Position numbers and translations under genes: made by a program. Shown piece by piece: positions 52,301 through 61,700 of a stretch of DNA of 64,000 nt (within the stretch, counting starts at the first letter, position 1; every line of letters starts with the position of its first letter). The DNA comes from Tyto alba (Eukaryota; Chordata; Aves; Strigiformes; Tytonidae): NCBI RefSeq assembly GCF_018691265.1, contig NW_024881316.1, positions 11,888,819 to 11,952,818 on the forward strand, in the 5' to 3' direction. Under the pieces are notes generated by a model, which did not search any database, was not told where the DNA came from, and saw only the letters and a program-made list of their open reading frames with translations.

Positions 52301-55300
52301 TCTCTAAAGATCACAAGCCAATAGTCCTTTCTTATTTGCCTTGGGTGTCTCCCTAAGCTAATGGGTTTTTTTCATGATAATCAGCAATGAATACAGCCAA
52401 TGGTGGGATTATTGCATGGGACATTGGTATCTGAAGCACAGTTGTGGGACAAATGGAAAATTTTCGAAAGGGAAGAGGAGGGAATTGGTCAGAAGCTATT
52501 GGTAGTCATGTATTTTTTTACAGTGTGTCTGCCAATTCAACCTTTTATACCTGTTCCTAATAAATAAAACATTTGAGTATTTATCACCTTGATAAACTGC
52601 TAACTCATTTTCCACACACTAAAGATAAAATCGTAACTATGAGTTTATATTATCCACTTTGTTCAGAATGGCTTTCAGAAGAGTGTGGGAGGGACTCGGC
52701 AATTTAGAACTCTAGATAGGTTGGGTTTTTTTCTTTGAGGAGAAAAAAAAGGCAATTTTCTGTACAGACAAAATCTTCATATATGTCATGCCTTTAAGGG
52801 GGCAGAACTATTCCAGTTAATTTCTTGGACAGTTAAGTTACTATTGTTGTAAATTCTCTCTTTTTGAGGTGAGATTCTAATGAAAAAGGGGTTAATTTTG
52901 CAGCATTGCTGTTGTAGATTGTGCCTGGCTAAAGGGCGTGCAAGTATAATTCCCCTATAGTAGAGGAATTAGTAGAAGTACAATTGAAGCAGTGGAGCTC
53001 AGAGAAGGAACATGGTTTTGTGCCAGAGCACATGAAGTTACTTGTGGGAAGTTGCTGAATTTAACGAGAGAGACAATATAGTGTCTAGTCATTACTGAGG
53101 AAGGTTTTCAAATGGACAGAATGATTTTAGTGTAGGCACGGATGGAAAGTTTTAAGTGCAGCATTGTCTCAAGTATCTTCATTAAATAAAGGGGGAGGAT
53201 ACTACATTTTTACTAAAACCACCTTAGACAAAGTTTGGAAATACCTAAGTCCTTTCACTTGGTAAGTGTGGGTGGGAAGGAGAAATAGGAAAAGAAAGCA
53301 CTAAGCTATTGTAAGGTTACTGTGCATCCAAACAGCTGGACAGAGCCAGGATTTCACTTCATGAGTGAATACTGAATATACAGAATTCAACATTAATAAT
53401 GTCACAGTAAGTGCTGAGGTGTAATTTCCTAGCAGGCATCACAAACCAGAGGAAGAGCTCTCTGGGTCAAGAAAAACATAATGTGGGAAACGACAGTATA
53501 ATTGTAAGATGGTGGCAGTGCAGTATACAGACATGGCAACTTTTTGGTTAGCTTAATGTACTGAAGATAGGGGAATTATTTCTACCTACATAGATCCTGA
53601 TTAGGTATTTAAGTAATTGCTGTTAATATAAGCTTGGTGGTTTCAAGGTAAATAGAAGGTAAGGAATGGCAGTGAAATGGGGTTCTGTGCATTGTGACAA
53701 AAACTGAAGGTCTTTGCCTTTTTTTTTTTTTTTAATTTGATAAAGTCATGTTGGTTGCAGTTAAAGCCTATAGGAAATATCCATTTAGTCTAAAGAAATC
53801 ACGTAGGGATAAAAATGTGTTAGCAGCTTTCTGTGGCTCTGGGCAGCAGCTTTGTAAGCTGTGAGCATGATAATAGTAATTCCATGAAACCACACTCAGT
53901 CTTTGTCAGCTTAATTTTAAATATATCAAAAGATACCCTACGTATTAAAGCACAGGTGGTGTTCCCAAGGCAGTCAGATGACCTGTAGACTTGATTTTGT
54001 GGCTTTGTTGGATAAAACAAATGGAAAGAGACTGAGACAACCTGTAACTAATACAGGCTGGTGATCTGTTTAGAAAGAGCACTAAAAAACCCAGAAATTC
54101 ATGCTTTTTGGCTTACAGTTAGTATAGATGCTGTGGTTGTCAAAGTGGCAAAGCCTGCAAATTTACCTAGGGTTATTGTCAAAACCAGGCTAGAAGTCAG
54201 GTGAGGGATCCGGTAAAAAGAGGTTATGAGCATGTGAAACTTTGCTGATGATCCAGTACAACCTCAGAAAAGCCGAATGAAGAGGTTATGGCCCCTTCAT
54301 GAGCATTTCAGGAAACGACCGACACGTACCTTCTCTAAGCCTTGTGCTAACTCTGCAGTGTATGAAACTCCATAAACGGTAGGAGACAAGAACTGCAAGC
54401 AGTGGTAAATTAAAAAAAGAAGTCATCAGAAAATGTACGGCAGGAGTTGAGTTTTGATCACGCTTATGGCTGTGCATTTAATTTAGTCAAAAACTACAGA
54501 ATCAAGTAAGTCTGTTTCTAGAGCGATCGTGCATTTTTGCAAGGAGGTCCTAGTGGAGATTGTATATTTAGTGCTAATGCAAATAGAGATGATTAATCGG
54601 GATAGATTTTATAGTGTTAATTTTGTCAGGTGATGGTTCAGCCCTCACAGGGGGCGGGTGTGGGGCCGTTCATGCTGCCCCCTCTGCAGAAACTCGGCTG
54701 TTGTTGATTTGAGTGGCTATCCTGAAACATGGTTCTTGCTGTTTCTATTCAGTGGTGACAACCGTGTAAAGCCTGGGGAAGGGGGAAAATGAGGGTAAGA
54801 CCTCATACAGAAGACTTTGTGTACATAAAGCTACCTGACAACCCTGTTGTGGTTCAGAGAGCATCTGTCCTATTTATTCCATTCTTTACTGAAAATTTGT
54901 CCTGTAGTTTGTGAGCCCTAATTGTTCATTCCAGGCTGGGGTTATTTTTGTTTGCTTTGTGAAGGAGCACAGCCTGTGGTTTAGCTCTCGATTTATGAAC
55001 CTCCTTAGCTGAGTGTGGTCTCCCTGCAGTGGCAACTGAGAGTGCTCTTTTGCCTGTCACAGTTTCTCTTTTCATTGAATAAACCAGGTAAGTGTAAGCA
55101 AAAAGGTGTTTTGAAGAAATTCAGTCAGTGGATCTACAGAGATCTGTTTTGGAAGATAGTGGTCCATACTCCAAACAGTTTGAGGATCATTTCAATATTA
55201 TGCAAGGGCAAAACAAAAGTGGACAGAAATTGCTCATGTGTGTTTCAGCTGCAGTTGAGTCATGAGCATGTAAATATTGCAGGCACAGACACAGCCAAAA

Positions 55301-58300
55301 TTATTTGAGGGATGCTGTATTGCTTTAATCTTTTAGATTATTCCAATACAGGCAAAACTTGTTAAACTACATAGGTTTAGGCTTTGAGGGGAATTTCCCT
55401 TTAAATTGTGAAGCTAAGGGAAAAGATCTTGGAAGTGGGATTCGTGCTTTCCAGTTTACTGTAGTTTCACATGTTGTAAATTCATATGTTAAAGTCTCCT
55501 ATTTTAACCTTTACAAGTGGCAGTACTCCCAAGTCTCTATGAGACTTACTAAAATAAGGTACTTTTGAGTTGTCGCTTGACTCTAACCTATATTGACGTA
55601 ATTAATAGTTCTGTAAATTGTGGTGGGAAGAGCAAGGTGCTGGCCACTGCTGGGGTGGGCGCAGGCTGGAAGCAGGACGATGGGCTGGGGCATTGCTCCT
55701 CGGGGCTACTCTTTTTCACCTGGTTGCCTATGCTTGTGAAAATACAAGAATTTTTTTCTTTAGCACATGTTTAGTGAAGGCTAATCTCCCCATAAATTCT
55801 CAATTCTGCTTTATTTTTCAGTCCTATTTGAATTTAAGGTCACCCCTACCCTTCCTTCTCACAGACACCGTCTCCTCATTTGCAAAAATCATTTTCATTC
55901 CTTTGGGCCATTTCTTCATTATTCTTTTTTCTGTGTGGCAAATATGAGAATCAAGTTAAGTATTACTTGGAGAAAAATAAACAGCTTTCCACGGGTGGCT
56001 GTTGAAGCTTGGATTTTTAGTTTAGATGTTTAAGATAATCTTTCTGTTGTTCGTGGTTCTGAAAGATTTGTAGCACTTCCCTTCTCATTGCCGGGGCCCT
56101 GAGAACTGGCTGTGCTGGGTGGTACTTGGGTGGCTGATGCCCTGTGGGCAGCTCAGCTGGTCTGTGATGAGCAGTGTCAGGAGCGGGAGGTGAATGTCAG
56201 TGTGGTGCTGGGACTGACTTTCAAGCTTGAAAGGATTTCCTCGGCATTCAGGTGGCACCGCTTCCGAGGTCTGCTTGCGTATGGAAAAATGAGCATTACG
56301 TTTTAGGGTATAGATTCTGAGTTTACGAACTCCAGGCACTCGAGCTGCCCTGTGCACAGCCAGCAAGGATGAGGTCCGTGCTGTGCCCTGGTGCAGATGT
56401 TTCTGGGAGCACGATGCTCAAACTGGAGCTGATGGGGAAGGCAGTAACGCTTACAACGGCTTTGCTTAAAATAGCTACGGGCTGTGGAAATGCTTCGGTC
56501 CCAGTCATGGTTGCGTTGCAGCTTGCAGAGCAAGTCAGATACAACATACTCTTGCACTTGGCTGGGGGTGGGGGGTGGGAGACCTGCTGGCTTGGTGCGC
56601 TTGTTGGCTGTTTTGTGTTTAGATAGCTTCTTGGCCTGACCTAGTGAGCTCAAGTCTCCAGTTTGGGCCCTAGTGTGCTGGAAAATGCAGTGCAGATAAA
56701 TCTGTTGGACCCAAGCTGCTTCCTGTAACATTCAGTCTGTGTCTAAGCCATTCTTCCAGCTGTCTCCTTTAGTATTTCTATTTCCCTCCCCCCCCCCCCC
56801 CCCCTTTTTTTTTCCCTGAAGTATCAGATATGGAACTTGATAGTGCTGTAAATACTTCCAGATACCACTAAAAGTTGCTAATTTTCAAATTAATTTGCAG
56901 TGGATCTAAAAATATAAATTAATCTACATGAAAACTCCATTGATAAAATGTTTTTTTTTGTTCTTCAGTTACTTAGTGACACATACTTAAAGACTTGATT
57001 TATGTTTCATTATTGTATATAAGTTTTTTGCAAATGTAGACTGAACCAGTTAAAATAAAACTGTAGATCTTGATGTTTGAATCGTTACAGATTGAAGAAG
57101 GCGTTATGGTGATGGAAGATGATTCTCCTGAGGAGGCTGTTAGTACCCCAAATACACCCCGCAACCTTGCCGCATGGAAAATTAGCATCCCATATGTAGA
57201 TTTTTTTGATGATCCATCCCTGGAAAGAAAAGACAGAAAGGAGAGAATTCCGGTGTTCTGCATTGATGTAGAGAGAAATGATAGAAGGGCAGGTATGCAA
57301 TGTTGTGGATAAGTAGTAATTTAAAAATGAGCTCAAAATATTCGAGTGTGTTGTATTCTGAAGGCTGTTGCAGTTTATTTTGCATACAGGTTCTTCTGAT
57401 TTTGAAACAATGGCTTGAAATTCTGAGAAAATGTGTTTGAGATCACATTTAGTATTTTCAAGTTGAGGACTCCTCAGCATGAATTAGTTCCATCTAGACT
57501 TCATGCCAAAGTTTGAGATTTCGTCTCTCCAAAAATATTGATCCTGTGATTCATATCAATATACACTTGTCATATTTTTCTTTCACCCACTCTGAACTTT
57601 TTAAATAATGAACAATAACTAACTTATCTTAAATGAAAATGTAGTTCCTAGGAAACGAAAATATTTTGCTTATTAGGAACCATCCTGGCTTGCAGATAGT
57701 TTATCAGTATCTAGATAGCAGTACATCGTCCCAGAGCTGCATAGATTTGTGTCAGTCAAACTAATACTTCCACGATAAACAGGAAGTGTTTAGGAGTGTT
57801 ATTTAATGATATCTTCCAGGAGGAATAGTGATTGGATTCAAACTGATGGTTCAGAGCACTGTACTTCAAGTAATCTTTCTGTGAGTCATTTGGTTAAAAG
57901 CTTGAAAATAGTTCTAATATGGTCAGCCTCAGTTTTGAAATTATGCAGCACACCATTGTTTACATTTTAGGAATCCCCTAAATGAGATGATAGTTTCCTT
58001 GCTAGTACCATACCTGTCTGCCAGGTATGCATTTTAATTTAACACTTTAATTACCTGGCTGGGATATTTTTTATGTTACTGCAGTATGGGGGGACTAATA
58101 TCATTGAGGTTTTTCCTATAATAATCCAGCATATATTTGCTGTTGCTTAATTTGTCACTCAAGTGGCATAAAACAAGGTTTATTTTTAACTTTTTTTTTT
58201 TTTTCCCCCCCAAGTCGGACATGAACCTGAGCACTGGTCTGTCTACAGGAGGTATCTTGAATTTTATGTGCTTGAGTCGAAGCTAACGGAATTTCATGGT

Positions 58301-60991
58301 ATGTTCTCCATCATCTGGAAAGCCGCTTTCCCACTGCTGTGATTATCATTCAGTACTGAGCTGAAATTTAGAATGATGAAACCAATGTTTGATGCATTAT
58401 AAGAATAATTTAATCCCCTTGATATCTTTATTAGGTACATTTCCTGATGCTCAGCTTCCCTCAAAGAGGATCATTGGCCCCAAGAACTACGAGTTCTTAA
58501 AATCCAAGAGAGAGGAGTTTCAGGAATATCTGCAGGTATCAAACAAACTTTTGGAGCAAAGAATATTCTAAAAGTAATGATATAAAACTAATAAAATATC
58601 TGCTTTTTTTTTCTTTGTTTCCAAGTAATTTGAGTTATAGAAAGGATTCAAGTGGGCAAATAAAACTTGTTACAGTTTCATGTTACTGAAAACATAAATC
58701 TTTGCACATTACAAGATCTATGGTAATATAATGCTCTTTGAGTATCTTTTTGCTATAGAGAAACTGATTTTTTCTTGTCTTCTGTCTCAAAGAAACTTCT
58801 GCAACATCCAGAACTAAGTAACAGCCAGCTTTTAGCTGACTTCCTGTCCCCTAATGGAGGAGAGACTCAGTTTCTTGATAAAATGTTGCCTGATGTGAAT
58901 CTTGGTATGTAATATGCTAGTTGTTTATCTGACAAACAGTAATACTGTAGATACTGTGATTGAATTATAGTAGTAATGAATAGATAACTCTTGGGTGAGG
59001 ATATGGATGTGGGGAATAAGAACTCCTTTGCAGCCTGTAAAATTATAGCTCAGCAAGAAAGGTATGCTAATACTTTATCATTGAAGAAAAAAAAGACATT
59101 TTGAGATTATGGGAAAAAGTATTTAAATGGTTGTTTTTGATATTTTAAATCGGAAAGCAAGGAGATAAGATTTCTCTAACAAGTTTCATAGTTCAAGAAG
59201 ACATACAGTATTGTCACAAATCAGATCTATACAAGTCAGTTGTTTACAGGTGTGATGGTATAAACGATTTCTTAATATAAACTACCTTTGGGTGTTGATT
59301 AAAATCTGTTTATTTTAATCTGAAAATTGCAATATTTAATATTTCTAGTATTACCTAGTGTTAAGATCTCTTTTAATGTGAACTACTTAATAGGATTTGA
59401 GGTAGTGGTGTGTGTGATATGGGCAGGCCAAATGGAAGTTGAAAAGTAGAGAAATTCTTGATGTCTAATGTAACAGTTGATAATAAATCCTAAAGGTAAG
59501 CTGCAGTGTGACTGTACAGCTTGGCTGCAATGTAGCTGTCTCAGGATGGTGGGCCTGAGCTGGTCAGGTCAACCTCATGGCCGTATTGTCTTCGTGTATT
59601 GTAGCACTTGTTGTTCTGGCACCAGTGTGGTCCAGGAGAGCCATCTCTGAACTGGGCCACTGCATTCCTGCTTCTCCCAGTCAGGGTGTGGGCATGCGGG
59701 GGCGGCCGTTCTCTTAGTGTGCTTACTAAGCCATTGAATGAGATTTTGGTGGTCGTCCTCCGGTTAAAAGGTTTTGTTTTGTTTCAGATCTCCCCTCTAG
59801 ATCCAACTGTACATTGTTAAAAGGAAGCTTATAATTATGGTGCTTACTGTAATGCATCTCATGTCTCAGACTATGCTTCACTTCCACAAACATAATTTTG
59901 AAAAGTCTTGACATTTCAGTAGGGCTTTTTGTGGGGGTGAGCGATTTTGTTATCATTGGATCATTATACATACTTTCCAATGCAAGTTCCAATTTTAATG
60001 ACATGTAGATAAGACAAATATTGCTTTAAATGCAGTGCTTAAAATAAAACTAACCCTAGACACTTTCATTTTTCAGCATTCAAAGTTACCGTGCTGTATC
60101 CTGATAGCCTTAACAGGTCAGAAGAGCTGACTCATAAGACCAAAACTGTAGCCTGTCCAGTTTTTAAAACTTTACTCGCCAGTATTTTCAAGACTGGATG
60201 CTTCCAGAATCTCTCTAGATTAGCTGATTTTTTCAGGGAAAGAGGAGAATCTCAGTTTTTGTGATTTCTTTTGTGATAAATGTTTATGAAGGATGACGAA
60301 CTTAGAGAAAATTTTGCACATACTGGTGTCATATAATATTGCTGTTATGGTGCTGTAGCTATTTATGTTTGAACCTCTAGAAAAATTTAAAAGGCAGATC
60401 TAGAGTACTTTTTTTTTTTTAAATGCATTCAGATAATCATCTGTATATTTTTTTTATATTCTAAGTACCTTTTGAAGAGTACTAAGCACTATATTATAAG
60501 CTGGGTATGTGAAAGACTAATTTTGTAGCTTTTTGTGCCACATTAAAAAAAAATATAGATTTTAAAAACTATTGTATTTTTAAATTAAGTACACAATGAG
60601 TTCATAAAATGTGGCAGAGCAAAATGTCTTTAAGATCAAACAATGATAACAGAAAATTTTTGTTTGTTTCTAATTATAGGTAAAATTATAAAATCTGTTC
60701 CAGGAAAGCTGATGAAGGAGGTAAGTCTTCCAAGTTGCCAGCATTTTACCTTCAATAACTAATTTTACATGATTCCTAACTTACAGCCTAGTCAAAAATT
60801 TGGAAACTCAGTTTTTGGGGTTTTTTTTCCTATAATTATGCAAGTGACAGGTCACTCATATCTTATTTCAGAAAGGTCAGCATTTGGAGCCATTCATCAT
60901 GAATTTTATCAACTCCTGTGAATCTCCCAAGCCTAAACCAAGTAGGCCTGAACTTACCATCTTGAGTCCCACTTCTGAAAACAACAAGAAG
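18432..60991 (+). CDS. SNX14: SNX14, sorting nexin 14, 5' part of gene (23 coding exons)
   Basis: SNX14 is an RGS-PX family protein anchored in the endoplasmic reticulum by an N-terminal hairpin. It acts at ER-lipid droplet contacts in neutral lipid homeostasis and is linked to lysosome and autophagy function; loss in humans causes the ataxia SCAR20 (established knowledge). Seen here: 757 codons in 23 exons, all GT-AG, phase-consistent, no stops. Residues about 29-46 and 49-70 are hydrophobic; PXA about 130-305; RGS-like about 336-468; an acidic/Ser-Thr-Pro linker; PX about 565-690 with RRYLEF at 616-621. From memory the human protein is about 946 residues, so the C-terminal nexin domain lies beyond the window. 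The start at 18432 was chosen because WVRAAGQ then [15 protein letters not shown] sequence aligns with vertebrate SNX14 N-termini and the ATG has a strong context (GGCCATGG). Confidence 0.96.
18581..18650 (+). repeat. GC-only inverted repeat in intron 1
   Basis: A 20-bp perfect inverted repeat made only of G and C: arms 18581-18600 and 18631-18650, loop 18601-18630. It begins six bases into intron 1, which is only 133 nt long. The GGGCC-type repeats also give quadruplex potential. Confidence 0.85.
18708..18828 (+). CDS. SNX14: SNX14 coding exon 2
   Basis: 121 nt, through codon 88. Encodes the second membrane segment ([20 protein letters not shown]) and the start of the following cytosolic stretch, ending KYKPK. 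Acceptor TTATAAG, donor AAG|GTAAAT. Near-identical to my recollection of the mammalian sequence. Confidence 0.95.
18829..19678. other. Intron 2
   Basis: 850 nt. It holds a TCACGTGG motif at 18880-18887 and an A-rich tract at about 19266-19290. No gene or repeat family recognised. Confidence 0.9.
19679..19755 (+). CDS. SNX14: SNX14 coding exon 3
   Basis: 77 nt, codons 89-113 plus two bases. Carries the [16 protein letters not shown] segment, a CxxC...C-type cysteine/histidine cluster typical of SNX14 between the membrane anchor and PXA. Acceptor CTCTTAG, donor CACAG|GTAAAT. Confidence 0.95.
19867..19945 (+). CDS. SNX14: SNX14 coding exon 4
   Basis: 79 nt, to codon 140. Encodes [20 protein letters not shown], leading into the PXA domain. 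The preceding intron 3 is only 111 nt. Acceptor CTGCAG, donor GAG|GTAATT. Confidence 0.95.
19946..26964. other. Intron 4
   Basis: 7019 nt, the largest complete intron here. It holds a T tract near 20507-20527, an imperfect 31-bp-spaced repeat at 21353-21406, and a GC-richer stretch at about 25980-26350. No coding sequence or CR1/LTR sequence recognised. Confidence 0.85.
26965..27008 (+). CDS. SNX14: SNX14 coding exon 5
   Basis: 44 nt, codons 141-154 plus two bases, encoding [15 protein letters not shown] at the start of the PXA domain. Acceptor TGTGCAG, donor ACAG|GTATGA. Confidence 0.95.
27009..32197. other. Intron 5
   Basis: 5189 nt of AT-rich sequence with an A run near 27419-27434 and a T run near 29007-29026. 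No gene or recognised transposable element. Confidence 0.85.
32198..32285 (+). CDS. SNX14: SNX14 coding exon 6
   Basis: 88 nt, to codon 184. Encodes [20 protein letters not shown] and on to RRIHK, PXA domain. Against my memory of human SNX14 there are small substitutions (for example Gly for Ile after DELR). Acceptor ACTGCAG, donor AAG|GTAAGG. Confidence 0.95.
32490..32640 (+). mobile_element. CR1 LINE 3' end fragment
   Basis: The sequence follows the CR1 3' terminus: GAAGTGTTCAACGTCAGGCTGG-like start, GAGCAACATGATCTAGTG, a GGGGTTGAACTAGGTGATC block, then CCCTTGCAACCCAAACCATT and a tail of the ATTCTTG type. It is a 5'-truncated, diverged + strand copy. CR1 is the dominant LINE of bird genomes. 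Confidence 0.85.
32771..32835 (+). repeat. 33-bp tandem duplication
   Basis: Copy one is 32771-32803 and copy two 32804-32835. They differ at two positions, both C to T. It lies about 130 bp after the CR1 tail. No function suggested. Confidence 0.85.
35430..35905 (+). mobile_element. CR1 LINE 3' fragment with internal deletion
   Basis: Matches the CR1 3' region: ATGAGCCAGCAGTGTG, GCATCCTGGGCTGTATTTAA and TCCAGTTTTGGGCT blocks from the end of the reverse transcriptase ORF, then AGTATTCAACACCGGGGTG and CAGCCCTGAGCACC, then the GAATTGTTCTGTAATTCT tail. The part between about 35720 and 35775 is shorter than an intact CR1, so an internal segment is lost. Decayed and non-coding. Confidence 0.85.
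36538..36622 (+). CDS. SNX14: SNX14 coding exon 7
   Basis: 85 nt, codons 185-212 plus one base. Encodes [20 protein letters not shown] and on to ARQK, PXA domain. Acceptor TCTTTAG, donor AAAG|GTAATG. Confidence 0.95.
36623..38878. other. Intron 7
   Basis: 2256 nt of AT-rich sequence; nothing recognised. Confidence 0.85.
38879..39035 (+). CDS. SNX14: SNX14 coding exon 8
   Basis: 157 nt, codons 213-264. Encodes [20 protein letters not shown], a helical run with RSRRDEL and [17 protein letters not shown], the second half of PXA. Acceptor CTTGCAG, donor TGCAG|GTATAG. Confidence 0.96.
39323..39398 (+). CDS. SNX14: SNX14 coding exon 9
   Basis: 76 nt, to codon 290. Encodes [20 protein letters not shown] and FLADP, late PXA. 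The acceptor is preceded by an exceptionally long pyrimidine tract (about 24 T/C, ending in six C). Donor CCT|GTAAGA. Confidence 0.96.
39399..40261. other. Intron 9
   Basis: 863 nt, AT-rich; nothing recognised. Confidence 0.85.
40262..40306 (+). CDS. SNX14: SNX14 coding exon 10
   Basis: 45 nt, 15 codons (291-305), phase 0 at both ends: [15 protein letters not shown], the last helix of PXA. Small and frame-preserving if skipped. Donor CCA|GTGAGT. Confidence 0.95.
40401..40481 (+). CDS. SNX14: SNX14 coding exon 11
   Basis: 81 nt, 27 codons (306-332), phase 0 at both ends. Encodes the PXA-RGS linker ([20 protein letters not shown] and PRNKKLS). Acceptor TCTACAG after a T-rich tract, intron 10 only 94 nt; donor TCT|GTAAGC. 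Confidence 0.95.
40624..40738 (+). CDS. SNX14: SNX14 coding exon 12
   Basis: 115 nt, codons 333-370 plus one base. Start of the RGS-like domain: a charged helix, then [20 protein letters not shown]. The acceptor CCTACTAAG has a weak pyrimidine tract. Donor TGTAG|GTAAGA. Confidence 0.95.
40739..42635. other. Intron 12
   Basis: 1897 nt; a G-run precedes a T-tract near 41743-41765. No gene or repeat recognised. Confidence 0.85.
42636..42791 (+). CDS. SNX14: SNX14 coding exon 13
   Basis: 156 nt, codons 371-422. Central RGS-like domain: [20 protein letters not shown], then [20 protein letters not shown]. The acceptor reads CAGAAG, a tandem NAGNAG site that could drop one Glu. Donor AGAA|GTAAGT. 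Confidence 0.96.
43060..43184 (+). CDS. SNX14: SNX14 coding exon 14
   Basis: 125 nt, to codon 464. Encodes [20 protein letters not shown] and [20 protein letters not shown], the end of the RGS-like domain. Acceptor TTTTATAG, donor GAG|GTAAGC. Confidence 0.96.
43185..44273. other. Intron 14
   Basis: 1089 nt with an A22 tract at 43705-43726. Nothing else recognised. Confidence 0.85.
44274..44332 (+). CDS. SNX14: SNX14 coding exon 15
   Basis: 59 nt, codons 465-483 plus two bases: [19 protein letters not shown], where the RGS domain passes into the linker. Acceptor TTGTAG, donor ACAG|GTAGGT. Confidence 0.95.
45162..46148 (+). other. Cluster of overlapping forward ORFs, possible decayed pseudogene
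   Basis: Five + strand ORFs of 60-81 codons lie end to end or overlapping in different frames (45162-45407, 45424-45654, 45714-45896, 45766-45948, 45912-46148). Some stretches look protein-like (for example a Leu-rich run reading [19 protein letters not shown]). This is what a frameshifted retrocopy can look like. I could not name a parent gene and saw no terminal poly(A), so chance remains plausible. Confidence 0.2.
46164..46208 (+). repeat. Duplicated block with two octamer motifs
   Basis: AGAAATTATATGCAAATA begins at 46164 and again at 46191, a 27-bp period. Each copy contains ATGCAAAT (46173-46180 and 46200-46207), the POU-factor octamer. Confidence 0.8.
47838..47908 (+). repeat. T19 and GTTT-rich tract upstream of exon 16
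   Basis: T19 at 47838-47856 is followed by GTTGTTTGTTTGTTT and further T/G runs to about 47908, ending some 50 bases before the microexon acceptor. It may be neutral low-complexity DNA or a binding platform for U/UG-binding splicing factors. Confidence 0.75.
47960..47986 (+). CDS. SNX14: SNX14 coding exon 16 (27-nt microexon)
   Basis: 27 nt, adding nine residues spanning [10 protein letters not shown] in the linker between RGS and PX. It starts and ends in phase 2, so skipping leaves the frame intact (exon 15 AG joined to exon 17 G still gives Arg). Acceptor TTGTTGCAG with UGC at 47945-47947 and 47955-47957; donor TTCCG|GTAAGT. Its sequence matches the GSLSLDDF segment I recall from human SNX14, so it is a genuine conserved exon. 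Confidence 0.9.
47987..51745. other. Intron 16
   Basis: 3759 nt with a T-rich tract at about 48300-48327 and T21A12 at 49275-49307. No known repeat or gene recognised. Confidence 0.85.
49275..49307. repeat. T21A12 homopolymer inverted repeat
   Basis: Twenty-one T followed directly by twelve A, like the tract at 2434-2464. Confidence 0.85.
51746..51878 (+). CDS. SNX14: SNX14 coding exon 17
   Basis: 133 nt, to codon 537. Encodes [20 protein letters not shown], then [14 protein letters not shown] and an acidic GEDDF end, the Ser/Lys-rich linker before PX. Acceptor ATCCTAG, donor TTT|GTGAGT. Confidence 0.95.
51879..57090. other. Intron 17
   Basis: 5212 nt. It contains a GC-elevated patch at about 56080-56640 (and a smaller one at 55610-55710) and a C17 run followed by T9 at 56788-56813. 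No exon or known repeat could be assigned. Confidence 0.8.
56788..56804. repeat. C17 homopolymer
   Basis: Seventeen C followed by T9; about 285 bases before exon 18. Confidence 0.85.
57091..57292 (+). CDS. SNX14: SNX14 coding exon 18
   Basis: 202 nt, codons 538-604, the largest coding exon here. Encodes the acidic [20 protein letters not shown] linker, then the start of PX ([16 protein letters not shown]) and [17 protein letters not shown] beta strands. Acceptor GTTACAG, donor GCAG|GTATGC. Confidence 0.96.
57293..58214. other. Intron 18
   Basis: 922 nt, AT-rich, ending in a long T/C tract before the AAG acceptor. Nothing else recognised. Confidence 0.85.
58215..58298 (+). CDS. SNX14: SNX14 coding exon 19
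   Basis: 84 nt, codons 605-632. Core of the PX domain: [20 protein letters not shown] then SKLTEFH. The RRYxEF motif (616-621) is the usual phosphoinositide-contacting signature of PX domains, although I recall SNX14 PX being reported as a weak or non-binder of PI3P. Acceptor CCCAAG, donor CATG|GTATGT. Confidence 0.96.
58435..58535 (+). CDS. SNX14: SNX14 coding exon 20
   Basis: 101 nt, to codon 666. PX domain proline-rich loop and following helix: [20 protein letters not shown] then [10 protein letters not shown]. Intron 19 is 136 nt. Acceptor TTATTAG, donor CAG|GTATCA. Confidence 0.96.
58793..58904 (+). CDS. SNX14: SNX14 coding exon 21
   Basis: 112 nt, codons 667-703 plus one base. End of [22 protein letters not shown], then [17 protein letters not shown]. 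Acceptor CTCAAAG, donor CTTG|GTATGT. Confidence 0.96.
58905..60679. other. Intron 21
   Basis: 1775 nt, AT-rich with a T tract at about 60409-60420. Nothing recognised. Confidence 0.85.
60680..60720 (+). CDS. SNX14: SNX14 coding exon 22
   Basis: 41 nt, to codon 717: [14 protein letters not shown], just after the PX domain. Acceptor TTATAG, donor GAG|GTAAGT. Confidence 0.95.
60872..60991 (+). CDS. SNX14: SNX14 coding exon 23 (last in window)
   Basis: 120 nt, codons 718-757, phase 0 at both ends: [20 protein letters not shown], then a Pro/Ser-rich linker ending NNKK. It precedes the C-terminal nexin region, whose exons (LFNDLF... onward) I could not find before 64000. Acceptor TTTCAG, donor AAG|GTACTG. 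Confidence 0.95.
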
Positions 60992-61150
60992 GTACTGTAA
61001 GTCATCTGTCTTCCTGACTTTACAGGAGTGGGGAAAATTGACTACTCTCTGAAAACACAAAGAATAAACAGAAGAAACCATAAGTATAACAACTGACCTA
61101 TTTTGTGTTGCCTTTTCACACATGAGAGGGAATAGTAGCGCAAAGAGCTT

Positions 61151-61698
61151 TGTCATCTTTGGCAGCCAAACACCCCACAGCCGCTCGCCCACCCTCCCCT
61201 GCCTGGGAATGGGGGAGGGAATCAGAGGGGCAAATGGAGACTCGCAGGTTGAGATAGAAACAGTTTCATAATGGTAATAAAATAAAACGGTGACAGTAAT
61301 AGAAGGTATAAACAGGCAATGTACAGCGTAATTGCTCCCCACCCGCTGACCAATCCCCAGCCCGTTCCCGGCCAGCGACCCCGAGGTACCAAGATCCCAC
61401 AATCGCAATTCCAGAAGCCAGAGAGCTCCTTCCCAACCACCCCTCCTCTATACAGTGAGCATGACGTGCCATGATATGGAATATTTCACTGGCCAGTTAG
61501 GGCCAGGTGCTGTGGCCGTGCTCCCTCCCTGCTCCCTGTGCCCTGGCACACGGGCAGGACGTGGGGAGTCGGAGAGTCCTTGAAATCTGTGTGCTGTCAG
61601 CTTTCTTCTCATGCCAAACCTCATACTGAAGCCAAAACACAGCATTATTCTAGCTACCAAAAAGAAATATTAACTCTATTCCAGCCCAAACCGGGACA
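61151..61698 (-). mobile_element. Solo LTR of an avian ERVL-type endogenous retrovirus
   Basis: Read on the minus strand it begins TGTCCCGGTTTGGGCTGG and AATAGAGTTAATATTTC, passes a TATA-like region near 61450, a TTATTACCATTATGAAACTG block and TCTCAACCTG near 61250, and ends near GATGACA after a GAGCGGCTGTGGGGTG block. This is the layout of a common avian LTR. About 548 bp. I see no internal gag/pol/env on either side, so it is a solo LTR, inserted opposite to SNX14. A clean target-site duplication was not evident. It is non-coding and diverged. Confidence 0.75.
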
Positions 61699-61700
61699 CA

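Noticed and set aside
55618..55947. 109-codon forward ORF in intron 17
   Set aside because: No family resemblance, no acceptor/donor pair compatible with SNX14 phase, and low-complexity hydrophobic composition.
60863..61408. 181-codon minus-strand ORF at 61 kb
   Set aside because: It lies mostly within the LTR and runs over SNX14 exon 23 in antisense, so it is a by-product of repeat sequence.
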